Shown piece by piece: positions 24,065 to 34,874 of a stretch of 64,000 nt of DNA (position 1 is the stretch's first letter; each line of letters begins with the position of its first letter). The translations under genes were made by a program, and so were the position numbers. Source of the DNA: Lactobacillus isalae (lineage in GTDB: Bacteria; Bacillota; Bacilli; Lactobacillales; Lactobacillaceae); contig NZ_OX443569.1 in assembly GCF_947539375.1 (NCBI RefSeq), positions 372,001-436,000 of the forward strand, read 5' to 3'. The notes beneath the pieces are model-generated. The model was not told the origin of the DNA. It was given only the letters and a program-made list of their open reading frames with translations, and made no database searches.

Positions 24065-24679
24065 ATGGCACATCAAGGTTTATTATTAGTTTTATCTGGT
24101 CCTTCTGGCGTTGGTAAGGGGACCGTTAAGAGTGCAATGGTTAAGCAAAAAGCTTTTTCATTTGAATATTCTGTTTCAATGACGACACGTAAGCCTCGCC
24201 CAGGTGAAGTTGATGGCAAGGATTACTACTTTGTTTCAGAAGATCGTTTTCAAGAAGCAATTAAAGGTAATGAGCTTTTGGAATATAATGAATATGTGGG
24301 TAATCATTATGGCACCCCTCTCGCACCTGTACAAAAAATGCTCAAAGAAGGTAAAGATGTTTTACTTGAAATTGATGTCAATGGAGCAAAACAGGTGCGC
24401 AAGTTAATGCCAGACGGTGTATTTATCTTTTTGACACCACCAGATTTGCACGAATTAAAACATCGAATTGTTAATCGCGGGACTGATTCTGACAAAGTAA
24501 TTGCAATGAGAATGAAGCAGGCGCGTAAGGAAATCTTAATGATGGAAGATTATGATTACGCTGTTGTTAATGACACAGTTGCTAATGCAGTTGATCATAT
24601 TAAGTCTATTGTTGAAGCTGAACACGTGCGTGTACCGCGAGTAATTAATGATTACCGAAACATGGTTAAGGAGGATTAA
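24065..24679 (+). CDS. gmk: Guanylate kinase
   Basis: A 204-residue enzyme phosphorylating GMP to GDP with ATP. The P-loop is LSGPSGVGKGT near residues 9-19, the GMP-binding region is SVSMTTRKPRPGEVDGKDYYFV, and the LID/Arg residues lie near IVNRGTDSDKVIAMRM. A TATAAT at 24045-24050 with a weak -35 is a likely promoter. RpoZ follows after three bases, the classic gmk-rpoZ-priA order. Confidence 0.97.
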   Translation: MAHQGLLLVLSGPSGVGKGTVKSAMVKQKAFSFEYSVSMTTRKPRPGEVDGKDYYFVSEDRFQEAIKGNELLEYNEYVGNHYGTPLAPVQKMLKEGKDVLLEIDVNGAKQVRKLMPDGVFIFLTPPDLHELKHRIVNRGTDSDKVIAMRMKQARKEILMMEDYDYAVVNDTVANAVDHIKSIVEAEHVRVPRVINDYRNMVKED

Positions 24680-24682
24680 CAG

Positions 24683-24901
24683 ATGAAAATTACATACCCA
24701 TCTATTGATAAATTGCTGTCTCGAGTAAACTCTCGTTATTCTCTTTCAGTTTTAGCTGCTAAAAGAGCTCATGAGATTCAAGCAGGTGCTCCATTAGCTT
24801 TAAAGCATTATAAGTCTGATAAAGCAGTGGGCGAAGCACTTGAAGAAATTGCTGCTGGTAAAGTTACAATTGACCCTGAACATCGTGAAGATATTGGCTA
24901 G
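24683..24901 (+). CDS. rpoZ: RNA polymerase omega subunit
   Basis: The 72-residue omega subunit supports RNA polymerase assembly. The conserved region [15 protein letters not shown], with the following small-residue stretch and [17 protein letters not shown], is clear. RBS AAGGAGGA overlaps the end of gmk. A terminator lies between it and priA. Confidence 0.95.
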   Translation: MKITYPSIDKLLSRVNSRYSLSVLAAKRAHEIQAGAPLALKHYKSDKAVGEALEEIAAGKVTIDPEHREDIG

Positions 24902-24909
24902 AATCTTTT

Positions 24910-24938
24910 CCTTCATTGTTAAGCAATGAAGGTTTTTT
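24910..24938 (+). terminator. Terminator after rpoZ
   Basis: A perfect 9-bp stem (CCTTCATTG / CAATGAAGG), five-base loop and six T. Confidence 0.85.
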
Positions 24939-24955
24939 AGTAGGTGATAAGATAG

Positions 24956-27352
24956 ATGATTGCGCAAGTTATTGTAGATGTAGCTGCCAAACAAACTGAT
25001 CGAGTGTTTGAATATCATATTCCAGAAGAATTGACTGATGTAGCTGTTGGCTCAAGAGTGATCGTTCCTTTTGGACGACGAAAGGTACAAGGATTTGTTG
25101 TTGGAATTAGCCCAACAACCTCCTTTACGGGTAAATTAAAAGATTTACTTGTTGTAGTTGATGAGTTGCCACCACTTACACCAGAATTAGTCGCTTTATC
25201 CAAGACTTTAGCTGATAAGATTTTTGCGTATCGGATAACTATTCTGCAATCGATGCTGCCAAGAGTAATGAGAGCGAATTATCGCAAAATTTTAGTTCCG
25301 CTTACTGAACAAGCAAAGAGTCTTGCTATTTTTAAAGGTGAACCTCTTGATTTAAATGAAGTTTCAGATCTCCAAGAAATTATACAAATCAAAAAATTAA
25401 TAAAAGATAATCAGGCTAAAATTGAATATCTTGTTGAAAATCAGGCTAAGAAAAAGCAAGTAGCTGCTTATTTATTAACCAAAACCAAGTTAGAATATCA
25501 AAAAATTCTGAAAGAGATAAGAAAAACAGCTAAAAATCAACGGGCATTGCTTGAAAATATTGTTGAAAAATATAATGATTATCCTAAGTTAGGGTCAAAA
25601 ATTGAATCAGAATTAGGTGTTTCTAGTTCTGTCTTGCGAACTGCAGTTAAAAAAGGCTGGCTTGTAAAAAAAGAACAGGAAATTTATCGGGATCCCTTAA
25701 AAGATTTTGATTCCGATAAGAAGAAAAGCCAGGTTAAGTTAAATTCAGAACAGTCGCATGCTCTAAATTCAATTGGAAAAAGCATCAAAGAAAAAGAAGC
25801 AAAAACTTTTCTTCTTGAAGGAATTACCGGTAGCGGCAAGACAGAAGTGTATCTTCATGCCATCAGTATTGCTCTTCAGCAGAAGCGAAATGCTTTGATG
25901 TTAGTTCCAGAAATTTCTTTAACTCCGCAAATGGTGAAGCAAGTAAAGGAACGCTTTGGTAATAATGTTGCAGTTTTACATAGTGGTCTATCTGAAGGTG
26001 AAAAATATGATGAGTGGCGCAGAATTCGTCGCGGAGAAGCTCAAGTTGTAGTAGGAGCTAGAAGTGCAATTTTTGCGCCCTTAAAAAACATTGGCTTAAT
26101 AGTAATAGATGAGGAACACGAATCTTCATATAAGCAAAATGATACTCCTCGTTATCATGCTAGAGATGTTGCTTTATTAAGAAGTAAGTTTCATCATTGC
26201 CCAGTAGTTTTGGGGAGTGCAACGCCTTCTTTAGCAAGCCGTGCGCGTGCACAAAAGGGGAGATATGAGTTACTGCTGTTAACTAAACGTGCTAATCAAA
26301 AATCTCTTCCTAAGGTCGATTTAATTGATTTAAAGACAGTTGAATTTGCTGGTGCACAATTTGATTTATCAGTTCCATTAGTTGATGCAATTAAAGAGAA
26401 GATAGCAAAAAAAGAGCAAGTCATTTTATTGCTTAACAGGCGCGGTTTTGCTAGTTTTATGCTTTGCCGTAATTGTGGTTTTGTCTTAAAATGTCCGAAT
26501 TGCGATATTTCTTTGACCCTTCATAAAGATACTCAACAAATGCAGTGCCATTATTGCGGACATAAAGAACCAATTCCAAGAAAATGTCCAAATTGTCAAA
26601 GCGAAAAAATAAGATTTTTAGGTACTGGAACGCAAAAAGTACAAGAAGAGCTTGAAACTTTACTTCCAGAAGCTAAAATTTTGAGAATGGATGTTGATAC
26701 AACAAGGCGCAAGGGTAGCTATAAGAAGATTTTAGATAGTTTTGGCAATCATCAAGCTGATATTTTGTTAGGAACGCAAATGATTGCTAAGGGGCTAGAT
26801 TTTCCAAATGTAACTTTAGTTGGTGTAATTAATGCTGATACCGCCCTTTCTCTTCCAGATTTTAATTCTTCAGAAAAAACTTTCGATTTACTAACGCAAG
26901 TATCAGGAAGAGCTGGAAGAGCAGAAAAGACTGGTAGAGTTATGATTCAAACTTATAATCCTGAAAATTATGCAATAAAACTTGCTCAAGACCAGGATTA
27001 TGAAGGATTTTATCAAAAAGAAATGCAGGTTAGATTTCAAGGAAACTATCCGCCATTTTTCTACACTACATTAATTACAATTACGTCAAAAAATGAACAA
27101 TCAGCTGCCAAAGAAGCATTTGTAATAAAGAGAAAACTAATGCATCATTTGCATGCTCCAACAATTATTTTAGGACCAACGCCAAGCAGTATAGCTAAAA
27201 TTAAAAATCAATATTATTATCAAATCTTGGTAAAATATAAGTATGAGCCAAAATTGCATGATTTGCTTCATCAAATCCAAGATGATGCACAATTAGCGCA
27301 AAAACGTGGTTTGAATATCTATATTGATAATGAACCAGAAAGAATTATGTAA
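24956..27352 (+). CDS. priA: Primosomal replication-restart helicase PriA
   Basis: A 798-residue 3'-to-5' helicase that reloads the replicative helicase at stalled forks. It has an N-terminal 3'-DNA-binding domain (1-105) and a linker, then Walker A ITGSGKTEVY near 290, a DEEH box (IVIDEEHESSYKQ), and a zinc-binding insert with eight Cys (CRNCGFVLKCPNC, CHYCG, CPNC). The C-terminal helicase half includes QVSGRAGRAEKTGRV. It is first in a run with fmt, rsmB, stp, prkC, rsgA, rpe and thiN. Confidence 0.97.
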   Translation: MIAQVIVDVAAKQTDRVFEYHIPEELTDVAVGSRVIVPFGRRKVQGFVVGISPTTSFTGKLKDLLVVVDELPPLTPELVALSKTLADKIFAYRITILQSMLPRVMRANYRKILVPLTEQAKSLAIFKGEPLDLNEVSDLQEIIQIKKLIKDNQAKIEYLVENQAKKKQVAAYLLTKTKLEYQKILKEIRKTAKNQRALLENIVEKYNDYPKLGSKIESELGVSSSVLRTAVKKGWLVKKEQEIYRDPLKDFDSDKKKSQVKLNSEQSHALNSIGKSIKEKEAKTFLLEGITGSGKTEVYLHAISIALQQKRNALMLVPEISLTPQMVKQVKERFGNNVAVLHSGLSEGEKYDEWRRIRRGEAQVVVGARSAIFAPLKNIGLIVIDEEHESSYKQNDTPRYHARDVALLRSKFHHCPVVLGSATPSLASRARAQKGRYELLLLTKRANQKSLPKVDLIDLKTVEFAGAQFDLSVPLVDAIKEKIAKKEQVILLLNRRGFASFMLCRNCGFVLKCPNCDISLTLHKDTQQMQCHYCGHKEPIPRKCPNCQSEKIRFLGTGTQKVQEELETLLPEAKILRMDVDTTRRKGSYKKILDSFGNHQADILLGTQMIAKGLDFPNVTLVGVINADTALSLPDFNSSEKTFDLLTQVSGRAGRAEKTGRVMIQTYNPENYAIKLAQDQDYEGFYQKEMQVRFQGNYPPFFYTTLITITSKNEQSAAKEAFVIKRKLMHHLHAPTIILGPTPSSIAKIKNQYYYQILVKYKYEPKLHDLLHQIQDDAQLAQKRGLNIYIDNEPERIM

Positions 27353-27372
27353 TTAAGAAAGAAGTTGAATCT

Positions 27373-28317
27373 ATGTCATCAGTTATTTTTTTAGGAACTC
27401 CAAATTTTGGTAGCGTAGTTTTACAAGGATTAATTGATCAAGGATATGATATTAAGGCTGTTGTTACTCAACCTGATAAAAAAGTTGGCCGTAAGCAAGT
27501 AGTTCATCAATCAGCTGTTAAAGAAACTGCTTTGAAAAACAATTTACCTGTTTATCAACCAGCTAAATTATCTGGATCAGATGAGTTAGCAGAATTAATG
27601 AAGATTGAACCAGATTTTATTGTAACCGCTGCTTATGGACAATTTTTACCAACTAAGTTTTTGAAGTCAGCTAAAATTGCTCCTGTTAATGTTCATGGTT
27701 CTCTTTTGCCGAAATATCGTGGTGGTGCTCCAATTCAATACTCTGTTTTAAATGGAGATAAGGAAACTGGGGTTACTATCATGGAAATGGTAAAGAAAAT
27801 GGATGCCGGAGACATTTTCTCTCAAAAAGCTTTACCAATTGAAAATGATGATACTAGCGGTAGTTTGTTTGAAAAACTAAGTATTTTAGGAAGAGATTTA
27901 CTTTTAGAAACTTTACCTAAATTTATTGATGGAACAATTACGCGCACTGCTCAAGATGAGGATAAGGTTGTCTTTTCACCAAATATTTCTAAAGAGCAAG
28001 AACAAATTAAGTTATCAATGACGGCAGAAGAAGCTAATAACTTAATTCGCGCACTTAATCCAGATCCTGGTGCATACTTTATGCTTGATGGGAAGAGATT
28101 TAAGGTTTGGAAGGCGATGCCATTAGCTGAAAAAACTAGTTTTCCAGCTGGTACTTTAGTCACTAATAAGAAAAAATTTGTAATTAGTATGGCGAATGGT
28201 ACTGAATTAGAGTTACTTGAAGTTCAACCAACTGGTAAAAAGAAAATGAATATTAAAGATTATTTGAATGGTCAAGGAAGTCATTTTACAAGTGGAGAAA
28301 AGATAATTGATGATTAA
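27373..28317 (+). CDS. fmt: Methionyl-tRNA formyltransferase
   Basis: A 314-residue enzyme that formylates initiator Met-tRNA using 10-formyl-THF (supplied by FolD). Catalytic residues lie in NVHGSLLPKYRGGAPIQ (about residues 106-122) and the following Asp region MDAGDIFSQ. The C-terminal OB-like domain is present to VQPTGKKKMNIKDY. Its stop overlaps the rsmB start by eight bases. Confidence 0.97.
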   Translation: MSSVIFLGTPNFGSVVLQGLIDQGYDIKAVVTQPDKKVGRKQVVHQSAVKETALKNNLPVYQPAKLSGSDELAELMKIEPDFIVTAAYGQFLPTKFLKSAKIAPVNVHGSLLPKYRGGAPIQYSVLNGDKETGVTIMEMVKKMDAGDIFSQKALPIENDDTSGSLFEKLSILGRDLLLETLPKFIDGTITRTAQDEDKVVFSPNISKEQEQIKLSMTAEEANNLIRALNPDPGAYFMLDGKRFKVWKAMPLAEKTSFPAGTLVTNKKKFVISMANGTELELLEVQPTGKKKMNIKDYLNGQGSHFTSGEKIIDD

Positions 28318-29626
28318 TGCAAGAACAGTTGCTTTAGAAACTTTGATCAAGGTTTTTAATCAAAAAAGCTATTCTAATATTGCTTTGAATAATGAATTGA
28401 TGAAACATGATTTAAAGCCAGCTGATAAGGCTTTGGCTACAAGAATTGTTTATGGAACAATTCAATATAAAATATTTTTGGAATACCAATTAAAACCACT
28501 GATTAAAACAAAATTGCGTGAGAAGTTTTTAATGCCACTACTTTTAATGTCCGCATATCAATATTTTTTTCTGGAAAAAGTGCCTGCAAATACAATTTTT
28601 GACGAAGCTAATAAGCTTGCTAAACAATATGGAAAGAAAAATAGTGGCAGTTATAAGTTAGTCAACGGAATCTTACGTGCGTTAGAGCGGCGAGGAAAGA
28701 TTCTTCCAGCTACTGATGATATAGTTGATTATTTGAGCATTAAGGAAAGCTTTCCTAAATGGCTAGTTGAATACTTATTGGATCATTTTGGTGAAGAAAA
28801 AACCACGGAAATCTTAGAACAGAGTAATCAACCAGCAGCTAATTCAATTAGAATGACTGTAAAGGAAGCAGATTTTGAAAAAATCAAAAAAGCTTTAAAA
28901 AAAGATGATTTTGAATTTGAAGAATCTAGCTTAACAGCTCATAATTTGAATTTAAATAAAGGCGGAGTAGCTCAGACAGATCTATTTAAGAGCGGGAAAA
29001 TCACCATCCAAGATGCTGCTGCTTCGCTTGCAGTTGATGCTTTTGATTTTAAGGGAGATGAGCAGGTATTAGATGCTTGTAGTGCTCCTGGTGGAAAGAC
29101 AGTTCAAATTGCGGAGAATTTAACAACTGGTAGTGTAGTTGCCTTAGACATTCATGAAAACAAGTTAAAACTTGTACAAAATGCAGCCAAGAGACTTCAT
29201 GTTAGTGATAAAGTAAAAACAAAGTCCTTAGATGCGAGAAAGGCAAAAGATTATTTTGGTGCTGGACAATTTGATAAAATTCTAGTAGATGCACCTTGTT
29301 CTGGCCTGGGCTTGATTAGACGAAAGCCAGAAATTAGATATGAAAAGTCATTGAGCGATATTAAAAATTTAGCTAAAATTCAGTTAGCTATTTTAGAAAA
29401 TGTGAAAGATCTGTTATCTACAGGCGGAGAGCTGATTTATTCAACTTGTACAATTAGCTATGAAGAAGATGAGGGAGTAATTAAGCAATTTTTGAAATTG
29501 CATCCTGATTTTGAGCTTTTACCAGTTCAAGTGGGAAAACTCCCTAAACAAGAAATGGTACGTATTTTTCCAAGCGATGACGGCAGTGATGGATTTTTTA
29601 TTGCAAAATTGAAAAAACGAGGGTAA
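28310..29626 (+). CDS. rsmB: 16S rRNA (cytosine-967-C5) methyltransferase RsmB
   Basis: The 438-residue protein has an N-terminal NusB-like helical domain (1-140) and a C-terminal Rossmann methyltransferase. SAM motif LDACSAPGGKTVQIAE is followed by DAPCSGLGLIRRKPEIRY and YSTCTISYEEDE, which contain the two catalytic cysteines. A TTG at 28307 precedes the ATG; the ATG is taken because GTGGAGAAAAG is then well spaced. The start lies inside fmt. Confidence 0.95.
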   Translation: MINARTVALETLIKVFNQKSYSNIALNNELMKHDLKPADKALATRIVYGTIQYKIFLEYQLKPLIKTKLREKFLMPLLLMSAYQYFFLEKVPANTIFDEANKLAKQYGKKNSGSYKLVNGILRALERRGKILPATDDIVDYLSIKESFPKWLVEYLLDHFGEEKTTEILEQSNQPAANSIRMTVKEADFEKIKKALKKDDFEFEESSLTAHNLNLNKGGVAQTDLFKSGKITIQDAAASLAVDAFDFKGDEQVLDACSAPGGKTVQIAENLTTGSVVALDIHENKLKLVQNAAKRLHVSDKVKTKSLDARKAKDYFGAGQFDKILVDAPCSGLGLIRRKPEIRYEKSLSDIKNLAKIQLAILENVKDLLSTGGELIYSTCTISYEEDEGVIKQFLKLHPDFELLPVQVGKLPKQEMVRIFPSDDGSDGFFIAKLKKRG

Positions 29627-29632
29627 GTAATT

Positions 29633-30385
29633 TTGATTAAAACAGCGTTTGCTTCAAGTATTGGTAGAGTCCGAGAAACTAATCAGGACTTTGTAAAGGT
29701 ATTTAAAAATCAAAATAATATTATTATGGGGATCGTTTGTGACGGCATGGGCGGTCATCAAGGTGGTGACGTTGCTTCAACAATGGCGGTGAGCCATTTA
29801 GGTCATAACTTTGAAAAAACAGATTTTACCGATCCTGATCTAGCTCAAAAGTGGCTTACAGTACAATTAAGACTAGAAAATGAGACTATTTTAAGTACAG
29901 CAGACCGCTTTGCAGACTTAAATGGAATGGGCACTACGATTGTATTGGCAATCGCGTTTACAGAAAAAATTTTAATTGCTCACCTGGGAGACTCACGTTG
30001 CTATTTGTATGGCGGAAATGAATTTAAACAGATTACTGAGGATCATTCTTTGGTTCATGAATTAGTTAAGATGGGGCAAATTACTGAACAACAAGCTAGG
30101 AACCATCCTCAAAAAAATATCATTACTGAAACATTGGGCGTTTCAAGCACTGTAAATCCTGAGTTTGATGTGCTTGAAGTACATGCTGGCGATATTTTTC
30201 TTCTTTGTACAGATGGATTAACAAATTCGTTAACTGATCCTCAAATTCAACAAATTCTTGCTACTAAAAACTTAAGTTTAAAAGAACGCTGCAATAAGCT
30301 AATTAACGAAGCTAATCGTTTAGGCGGCGGAGATAATATTACTGTTTGCTTACTTGCCTACGTAGAAAAGGATGGTGACAAATAG
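29633..30385 (+). CDS. stp: PP2C-type Ser/Thr protein phosphatase
   Basis: A 250-residue metal-dependent phosphatase (PrpC/Stp) that reverses PrkC phosphorylation. Metal-binding motifs are VCDGMGGHQGGDVAS near residues 36-50, AHLGDSRCYLY near 115, LCTDGLTNSL near 192 and GGGDNITV near 232. It starts with TTG behind a GAGGGTAAG stretch. Three bases separate it from the kinase gene, the conserved phosphatase-kinase pair. Confidence 0.94.
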   Translation: MIKTAFASSIGRVRETNQDFVKVFKNQNNIIMGIVCDGMGGHQGGDVASTMAVSHLGHNFEKTDFTDPDLAQKWLTVQLRLENETILSTADRFADLNGMGTTIVLAIAFTEKILIAHLGDSRCYLYGGNEFKQITEDHSLVHELVKMGQITEQQARNHPQKNIITETLGVSSTVNPEFDVLEVHAGDIFLLCTDGLTNSLTDPQIQQILATKNLSLKERCNKLINEANRLGGGDNITVCLLAYVEKDGDK

Positions 30386-30387
30386 GA

Positions 30388-32382
30388 ATGGAAAAGGGCC
30401 ATTTGCTAGGTGGTCGCTATAAAATTATCTCTGTTTTAGGTGAAGGCGGGATGGCTAATGTTTATTTAGCCGAAGATATTATTTTGCAAAGAAAAGTTGC
30501 TGTTAAAGTTTTACGACTTGATTTGCAAAAAGATCCTCAGACTATTCAACGTTTCCAAAGAGAGGCACTTTCTACTAGTGAATTAAGTCATCCTCATATT
30601 GTTTCTATTCTTGATGTCGGAACCGAGGGAGATCGACATTATCTGGTAATGGATTATGTTGATGGACCTGATTTAGAAAAATATATTCAACAAAATAATC
30701 CAATCCCTTTACCTAAAGTTATTGATATCATGGATCAAATTTTGAGTGCTGTAGCATTAGCACACAAACATAATGTGATCCATCGCGACCTAAAACCGCA
30801 AAATATTTTAATGGATAAAAAGGGCAATATTAAAATTGTGGATTTTGGTATTGCAATTGCACTTAATCAAAGTACGATGACGCAGACTAATACTGCAATG
30901 GGATCTGTTCACTATATGTCCCCTGAACAAGCTCGGGGCAGTATGGCTACTAAGCAGTCTGATATCTATTCTTTAGGAATAATTTTATATAAATTGTTAA
31001 CTGGGACTGTACCTTTTACCGGAGAAAACGCAGTTGCAGTTGCTTTGAAGCATTTTCAAGAAAAGACGCCGTCTTTAAGAGATAAAAATCCTGCAATTCC
31101 GCAAGCTTTGGAAAACGTAGTATTTAAAGCTACGGCAAAGGATCCAAGAGATCGTTATAAGTCTGTCTTAGAAATGAAAGAAGATTTAGATACTTGTTTA
31201 GATCCAAAACGAAAAGATGAGCCTGTCTACCAACCTCAACATGATCCTTCAGCAGATGAAACGATTGTTGTGCCGCCACTAGAAGGTAGCGTTCATAATA
31301 AGGATCATGAGAAGCAGGAAAAATCAGAGCCTGAAGAAGAAAAAAAGAACCTCTTAGAAAATTTAAAGGGTCATAAATGGTGGTGGCTTGGTGCTGCGGT
31401 AGCTTTTTGTGTGATTATGATAATTTTATTTTTTGCTTTAGGCAGAAAAGATATGGTGGATATTCCAAACCTGAATAAAATGACGCAAACGCAAGCACGT
31501 AACTCATTAACTTCTTCTGGTTTGAAAGTTGGAAAAATAAGCTATGAATATTCTGATACTGTTCCAAAAGGAGAAGTTATTAGAACAGAGCCACCAATTG
31601 GATCGCAAATAAAGGATGGGCAAAAAGTAAATCTTGTTATTTCACGTGGTGCACACCTTGTTGAAATGCCAAATGTGATTGGTGAATCTTATTCAGTTGC
31701 AAGAAGGAAACTAGTTAAATTAGGTTTTACGGTAACTAAAACTGAAGAATATTCAACAAGTCCTAAAAATCAGGTTAATGCTCAAGATATTGAACCAGGG
31801 CAAGAAGTAAATCCTAATAAGTCAACTGTAACTCTCTTAGTATCAAAAGGTGCTACATCGGCGAGTAGTCCCAGATCAAGATCCCGAAGAGATACAATAA
31901 AATTAAGAGATATTGTGGGGTATTCTTTGAAAGGTGCACAGGATTATGCCAAAGAACACCATTTATCACTTAAAGTTGAAGAAGAGGATTCAGACGATAA
32001 GAATGATGGAACAGTTTTGCGTCAATCACCGGAAGCAGGCAGTAATGTTAGTTCCGGCTCAACGTTAGTTGTTGTGGTAGCTAAAGCTAAGGGACAAGAC
32101 TCAAGTAGCACTTCAAGCACTTCTACAACCACAACTACTGTTACTAAGTCATATACTATTAATTATCCAGCAAATTCTGGTCAGAGTGGTTCACAAAAAA
32201 CACCAGATCATATTCAAGTCTATGTTTCTGATGATGATCATTCAATTAATAATATTTATCGTGATATGAATATTACTTCTGAACAAAGTTTTACTGTTCC
32301 TTTTAAATTAACTAAGAAAAATGGTCATATAAAAATTCTTAGAAATGGTGAAACAATTTTAGACGAGGACGTTAATAAATAA
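30388..32382 (+). CDS. prkC: PASTA-domain Ser/Thr protein kinase
   Basis: A 664-residue membrane kinase that senses muropeptides or lipid II. The cytoplasmic kinase domain (about 10-270) has the glycine loop [14 protein letters not shown], catalytic Lys40, HRDLKPQN (132-139) and DFG. A charged linker follows, then one membrane helix near 329-350 and three PASTA repeats (about 354-424, 425-490 and 506-570). The tail has a Ser/Thr run (about 572-588) and a short extra C-terminal domain. It is adjacent to stp and rsgA as in other Firmicutes. Confidence 0.95.
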   Translation: MEKGHLLGGRYKIISVLGEGGMANVYLAEDIILQRKVAVKVLRLDLQKDPQTIQRFQREALSTSELSHPHIVSILDVGTEGDRHYLVMDYVDGPDLEKYIQQNNPIPLPKVIDIMDQILSAVALAHKHNVIHRDLKPQNILMDKKGNIKIVDFGIAIALNQSTMTQTNTAMGSVHYMSPEQARGSMATKQSDIYSLGIILYKLLTGTVPFTGENAVAVALKHFQEKTPSLRDKNPAIPQALENVVFKATAKDPRDRYKSVLEMKEDLDTCLDPKRKDEPVYQPQHDPSADETIVVPPLEGSVHNKDHEKQEKSEPEEEKKNLLENLKGHKWWWLGAAVAFCVIMIILFFALGRKDMVDIPNLNKMTQTQARNSLTSSGLKVGKISYEYSDTVPKGEVIRTEPPIGSQIKDGQKVNLVISRGAHLVEMPNVIGESYSVARRKLVKLGFTVTKTEEYSTSPKNQVNAQDIEPGQEVNPNKSTVTLLVSKGATSASSPRSRSRRDTIKLRDIVGYSLKGAQDYAKEHHLSLKVEEEDSDDKNDGTVLRQSPEAGSNVSSGSTLVVVVAKAKGQDSSSTSSTSTTTTTVTKSYTINYPANSGQSGSQKTPDHIQVYVSDDDHSINNIYRDMNITSEQSFTVPFKLTKKNGHIKILRNGETILDEDVNK

Positions 32383-33275
32383 TGAAAAAAGAACAAGGAA
32401 CAATTATTGGAGCTATTTCTGGCTATTATGATGTAGAAATTGGTAGTGAAGTAGTTAGGACTAGAGCACGTGGAGTGTTTAGAGATCGCAAGCAAAAGCC
32501 TTTAGTGGGAGATAGAGTGGTAGTCCAATTAGACGATCAAGGGATGAACTATTTAATTGAAATTCTGCCACGTACGAATGAAATTGGTCGTCCTGCGGTA
32601 GCTAACGTATCAAAAGTGCTATTAGTAATTTCTGCAGTTGAGCCAGATTTTTCACTCGAACTCTTAGACCGATATTTAACTTTCTTTGCTTGGAAAAATG
32701 TTGGAGTAGTCATTTATTTATCAAAATCTGACATTACGTCTTCTGAAAGATTAAAAGATATTCAAAATAAATTAAATTACTATCAAAGTATTGGCTATCC
32801 AATTTTTACAGATGCGGAAAAATTAGAAAATGAGCTACCTAAGATGATTCAAAAAGATCAGATTTGGACTTTGGCCGGCCAATCTGGTGCTGGGAAGTCA
32901 ACGCTACTAAATAAATTGGAGAGTGAAGCTAATCAAGCTACTGGTGCAATTTCAACTGCTTTAAATCGTGGAAAACATACAACAAGACAAGTGAAATTGT
33001 TTAAGTATGGTGAAGGATTTATAGCAGACACTCCTGGTTTTTCAGCCATTGATTTATTCAAAATTAAAGTTGATGACCTTGGAAACTATTTTTATGATTT
33101 AAAAGAAGCGAGTGTTAAGTGCAAGTTTAGACGTTGCCAGCACATTAAAGAGCCGGGATGTGAAGTTAAAAAGCTTGTTGAAGAAGGAAAAATAGCTCAA
33201 AGTCGCTATGATTCTTATTTAAAAATTAGACAGGAAATTTCTGACAATAGAATGCCAGAGTATTTAAAGAAATAG
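32382..33275 (+). CDS. rsgA: Ribosome small-subunit-dependent GTPase A
   Basis: A 297-residue circularly permuted GTPase that helps mature the 30S subunit. It has an N-terminal OB-fold, G4 motif LSKSD near residue 111, G1 [13 protein letters not shown] near 165-177, G3 DTPGFS near 217, and a C-terminal zinc knuckle ([16 protein letters not shown]). It overlaps prkC by one base (TAATG). Confidence 0.96.
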   Translation: MKKEQGTIIGAISGYYDVEIGSEVVRTRARGVFRDRKQKPLVGDRVVVQLDDQGMNYLIEILPRTNEIGRPAVANVSKVLLVISAVEPDFSLELLDRYLTFFAWKNVGVVIYLSKSDITSSERLKDIQNKLNYYQSIGYPIFTDAEKLENELPKMIQKDQIWTLAGQSGAGKSTLLNKLESEANQATGAISTALNRGKHTTRQVKLFKYGEGFIADTPGFSAIDLFKIKVDDLGNYFYDLKEASVKCKFRRCQHIKEPGCEVKKLVEEGKIAQSRYDSYLKIRQEISDNRMPEYLKK

Positions 33276-33283
33276 GTGAAAAT

Positions 33284-33934
33284 ATGATAGCACCATCAAT
33301 CTTGAATGCTGATAATATGCATTTAAGTCGTGATATTAAGGCTGCCATTGAAAGTGGGATTACAAGATTTCATATTGATATTATGGACGGCCATTTTGTT
33401 CCCAATTTGTCATATGGACCAGAATTGGTGAAGGATTTTAAGCGTTCTTTCCCATTGACAGAAGCAGAGATCCATTTAATGAGTAATAATTTGGATACGA
33501 CTTTGCCTTTGTTTGTGGAAGCTGGATGCGATATTCTAGAATTTCATTATGAAGCTACGGATAAACCAGAATACTGGTTAAAGTATTTGAAAGATCAGAA
33601 TGTTCGACGGGGAATGGCAATTAATCCCTCAACGCCAGTAGAAGAAATAAAACCATTTTTAAAGGATTTAGATCAGGTTCTCTTAATGACAGTTAAACCT
33701 GGATTTGGTGGCCAAAAATTTGAAGAAAAATCAGTTGAGCGTTTAGTTGAGCTGAAAAATTTGATTAAATCTGAAGGCTTAAACTTACCAATTGAGGTTG
33801 ATGGTGGAATTAACCATGAAACTTTTAAACTTGCTCGCAACGCCGGTGCAACGATTTTGGTTGCAGGATCATATATTTTTAAAAATGGCAGTATCGAAGA
33901 TCAAGTGATGAAGTTGAAAAAAGAAGACAAATGA
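33284..33934 (+). CDS. rpe: Ribulose-phosphate 3-epimerase
   Basis: A 216-residue TIM barrel interconverting ribulose-5-P and xylulose-5-P. Active-site strands include FHIDIMDGHFVPNLSYGP (residues 29-46), MTVKPGFGGQKF and EVDGGINHET. It ends overlapping thiN by four bases. Confidence 0.96.
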   Translation: MIAPSILNADNMHLSRDIKAAIESGITRFHIDIMDGHFVPNLSYGPELVKDFKRSFPLTEAEIHLMSNNLDTTLPLFVEAGCDILEFHYEATDKPEYWLKYLKDQNVRRGMAINPSTPVEEIKPFLKDLDQVLLMTVKPGFGGQKFEEKSVERLVELKNLIKSEGLNLPIEVDGGINHETFKLARNAGATILVAGSYIFKNGSIEDQVMKLKKEDK

Positions 33935-34599
33935 AAGCAATCGCATTATTAGGTGGCCCGCAAGAAGAATGGCCACAAACTTTAGCAGCCAATATTAAAA
34001 AAGCACACAAAAAAGGCGCCCTAATTATGGCTAGTGATCGGGGCAGCCTTTTTTTATTGGAATTAGGAATTATTCCTGATGTCGCTTTAGGAGATTATGA
34101 TTCATTATCTGATAGTGAAAGGCAGAGGGTTGAAAAAGAAGTTAAAGATATGCGTTATTCGAATCCAATTAAAGATTTTACGGATTCAGAAATGCTATTT
34201 TACGCGGCCTTTATCGATTACAAGGTTGATACTTTAACAGTATATGGAGCGACAGGCGGAAGATTAGATCATTTTTTAGTTAATATGTATGCAGTTTTGA
34301 AAGCCCCCTTTAATCGCTTTAAAGAACGAATAGAGTTTATTGATAACCAGAATATTGTGCGATTTTTTGGAAGCGGAAAACATTTAATTCCTTATAATGC
34401 TGAATATAAATATTTGGGAATTGGCACTTTAACAGCGGCAAAGGATTTCAGTATTAAAAATGCTAGATATGATTTAGCACCAGTTAATTTATCTGTACCA
34501 ACGATGTATTCATCTAATGAATATTTTAATAAGCAAGATATAGAAGTTTCTTGTAGTGTGGGTACATTGATTGTGATAAATAGTCGAGATAAAAAATAA
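33931..34599 (+). CDS. thiN: Thiamine pyrophosphokinase
   Basis: A 222-residue enzyme converting thiamine and ATP to thiamine diphosphate. The substrate-site motifs SDRGSLFLLELGIIPDVALG (about 34-53), DYDSLS, the acidic KDFTDSEMLFYAAF and GATGGRLDHFLVNM are all present. The stop is followed by a bidirectional terminator, ending the priA-to-thiN run. Confidence 0.93.
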   Translation: MKAIALLGGPQEEWPQTLAANIKKAHKKGALIMASDRGSLFLLELGIIPDVALGDYDSLSDSERQRVEKEVKDMRYSNPIKDFTDSEMLFYAAFIDYKVDTLTVYGATGGRLDHFLVNMYAVLKAPFNRFKERIEFIDNQNIVRFFGSGKHLIPYNAEYKYLGIGTLTAAKDFSIKNARYDLAPVNLSVPTMYSSNEYFNKQDIEVSCSVGTLIVINSRDKK

Positions 34600-34637
34600 A
34601 AGGGATCAAGAAAAAATCTTGATCCCTTTTATTTTTT
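34598..34637. terminator. Bidirectional terminator between thiN and rpmB
   Basis: A 13-bp perfect stem (34598-34610 with 34618-34630), seven-base loop, and A/T tails on both sides. Confidence 0.9.
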
Positions 34638-34647
34638 TACTTCTTAA

Positions 34648-34833
34648 TTAGGCACGTTTAACCTTACCGGATTTCAAAGCGCGAGCAGATACCCAAACAC
34701 GCTTTGGCTTACCGTCAACAAGGATGCGAACTTTTTGAAGGTTTGGCTTCCATGAACGCCGCACGGAGTTCAAAGCCTTTGAACGCTTGTTACCAAAGAC
34801 CGTCTTGCGGCCAGTAATAATGTCTTTTGCCAT
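34648..34833 (-). CDS. rpmB: 50S ribosomal protein L28
   Basis: The 61-residue protein begins [20 protein letters not shown] and is typical of Firmicute L28. It is transcribed opposite to its neighbours, behind GGAGGG and its own promoter. The [19 protein letters not shown] core is standard. No zinc-binding cysteines are present, so this is the zinc-free form. Confidence 0.97.
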   Translation of the reverse strand: MAKDIITGRKTVFGNKRSKALNSVRRSWKPNLQKVRILVDGKPKRVWVSARALKSGKVKRA

Positions 34834-34874
34834 TTGTGCTAAACCCTCCTTTATTTGTGTTGTAGTACTTATCT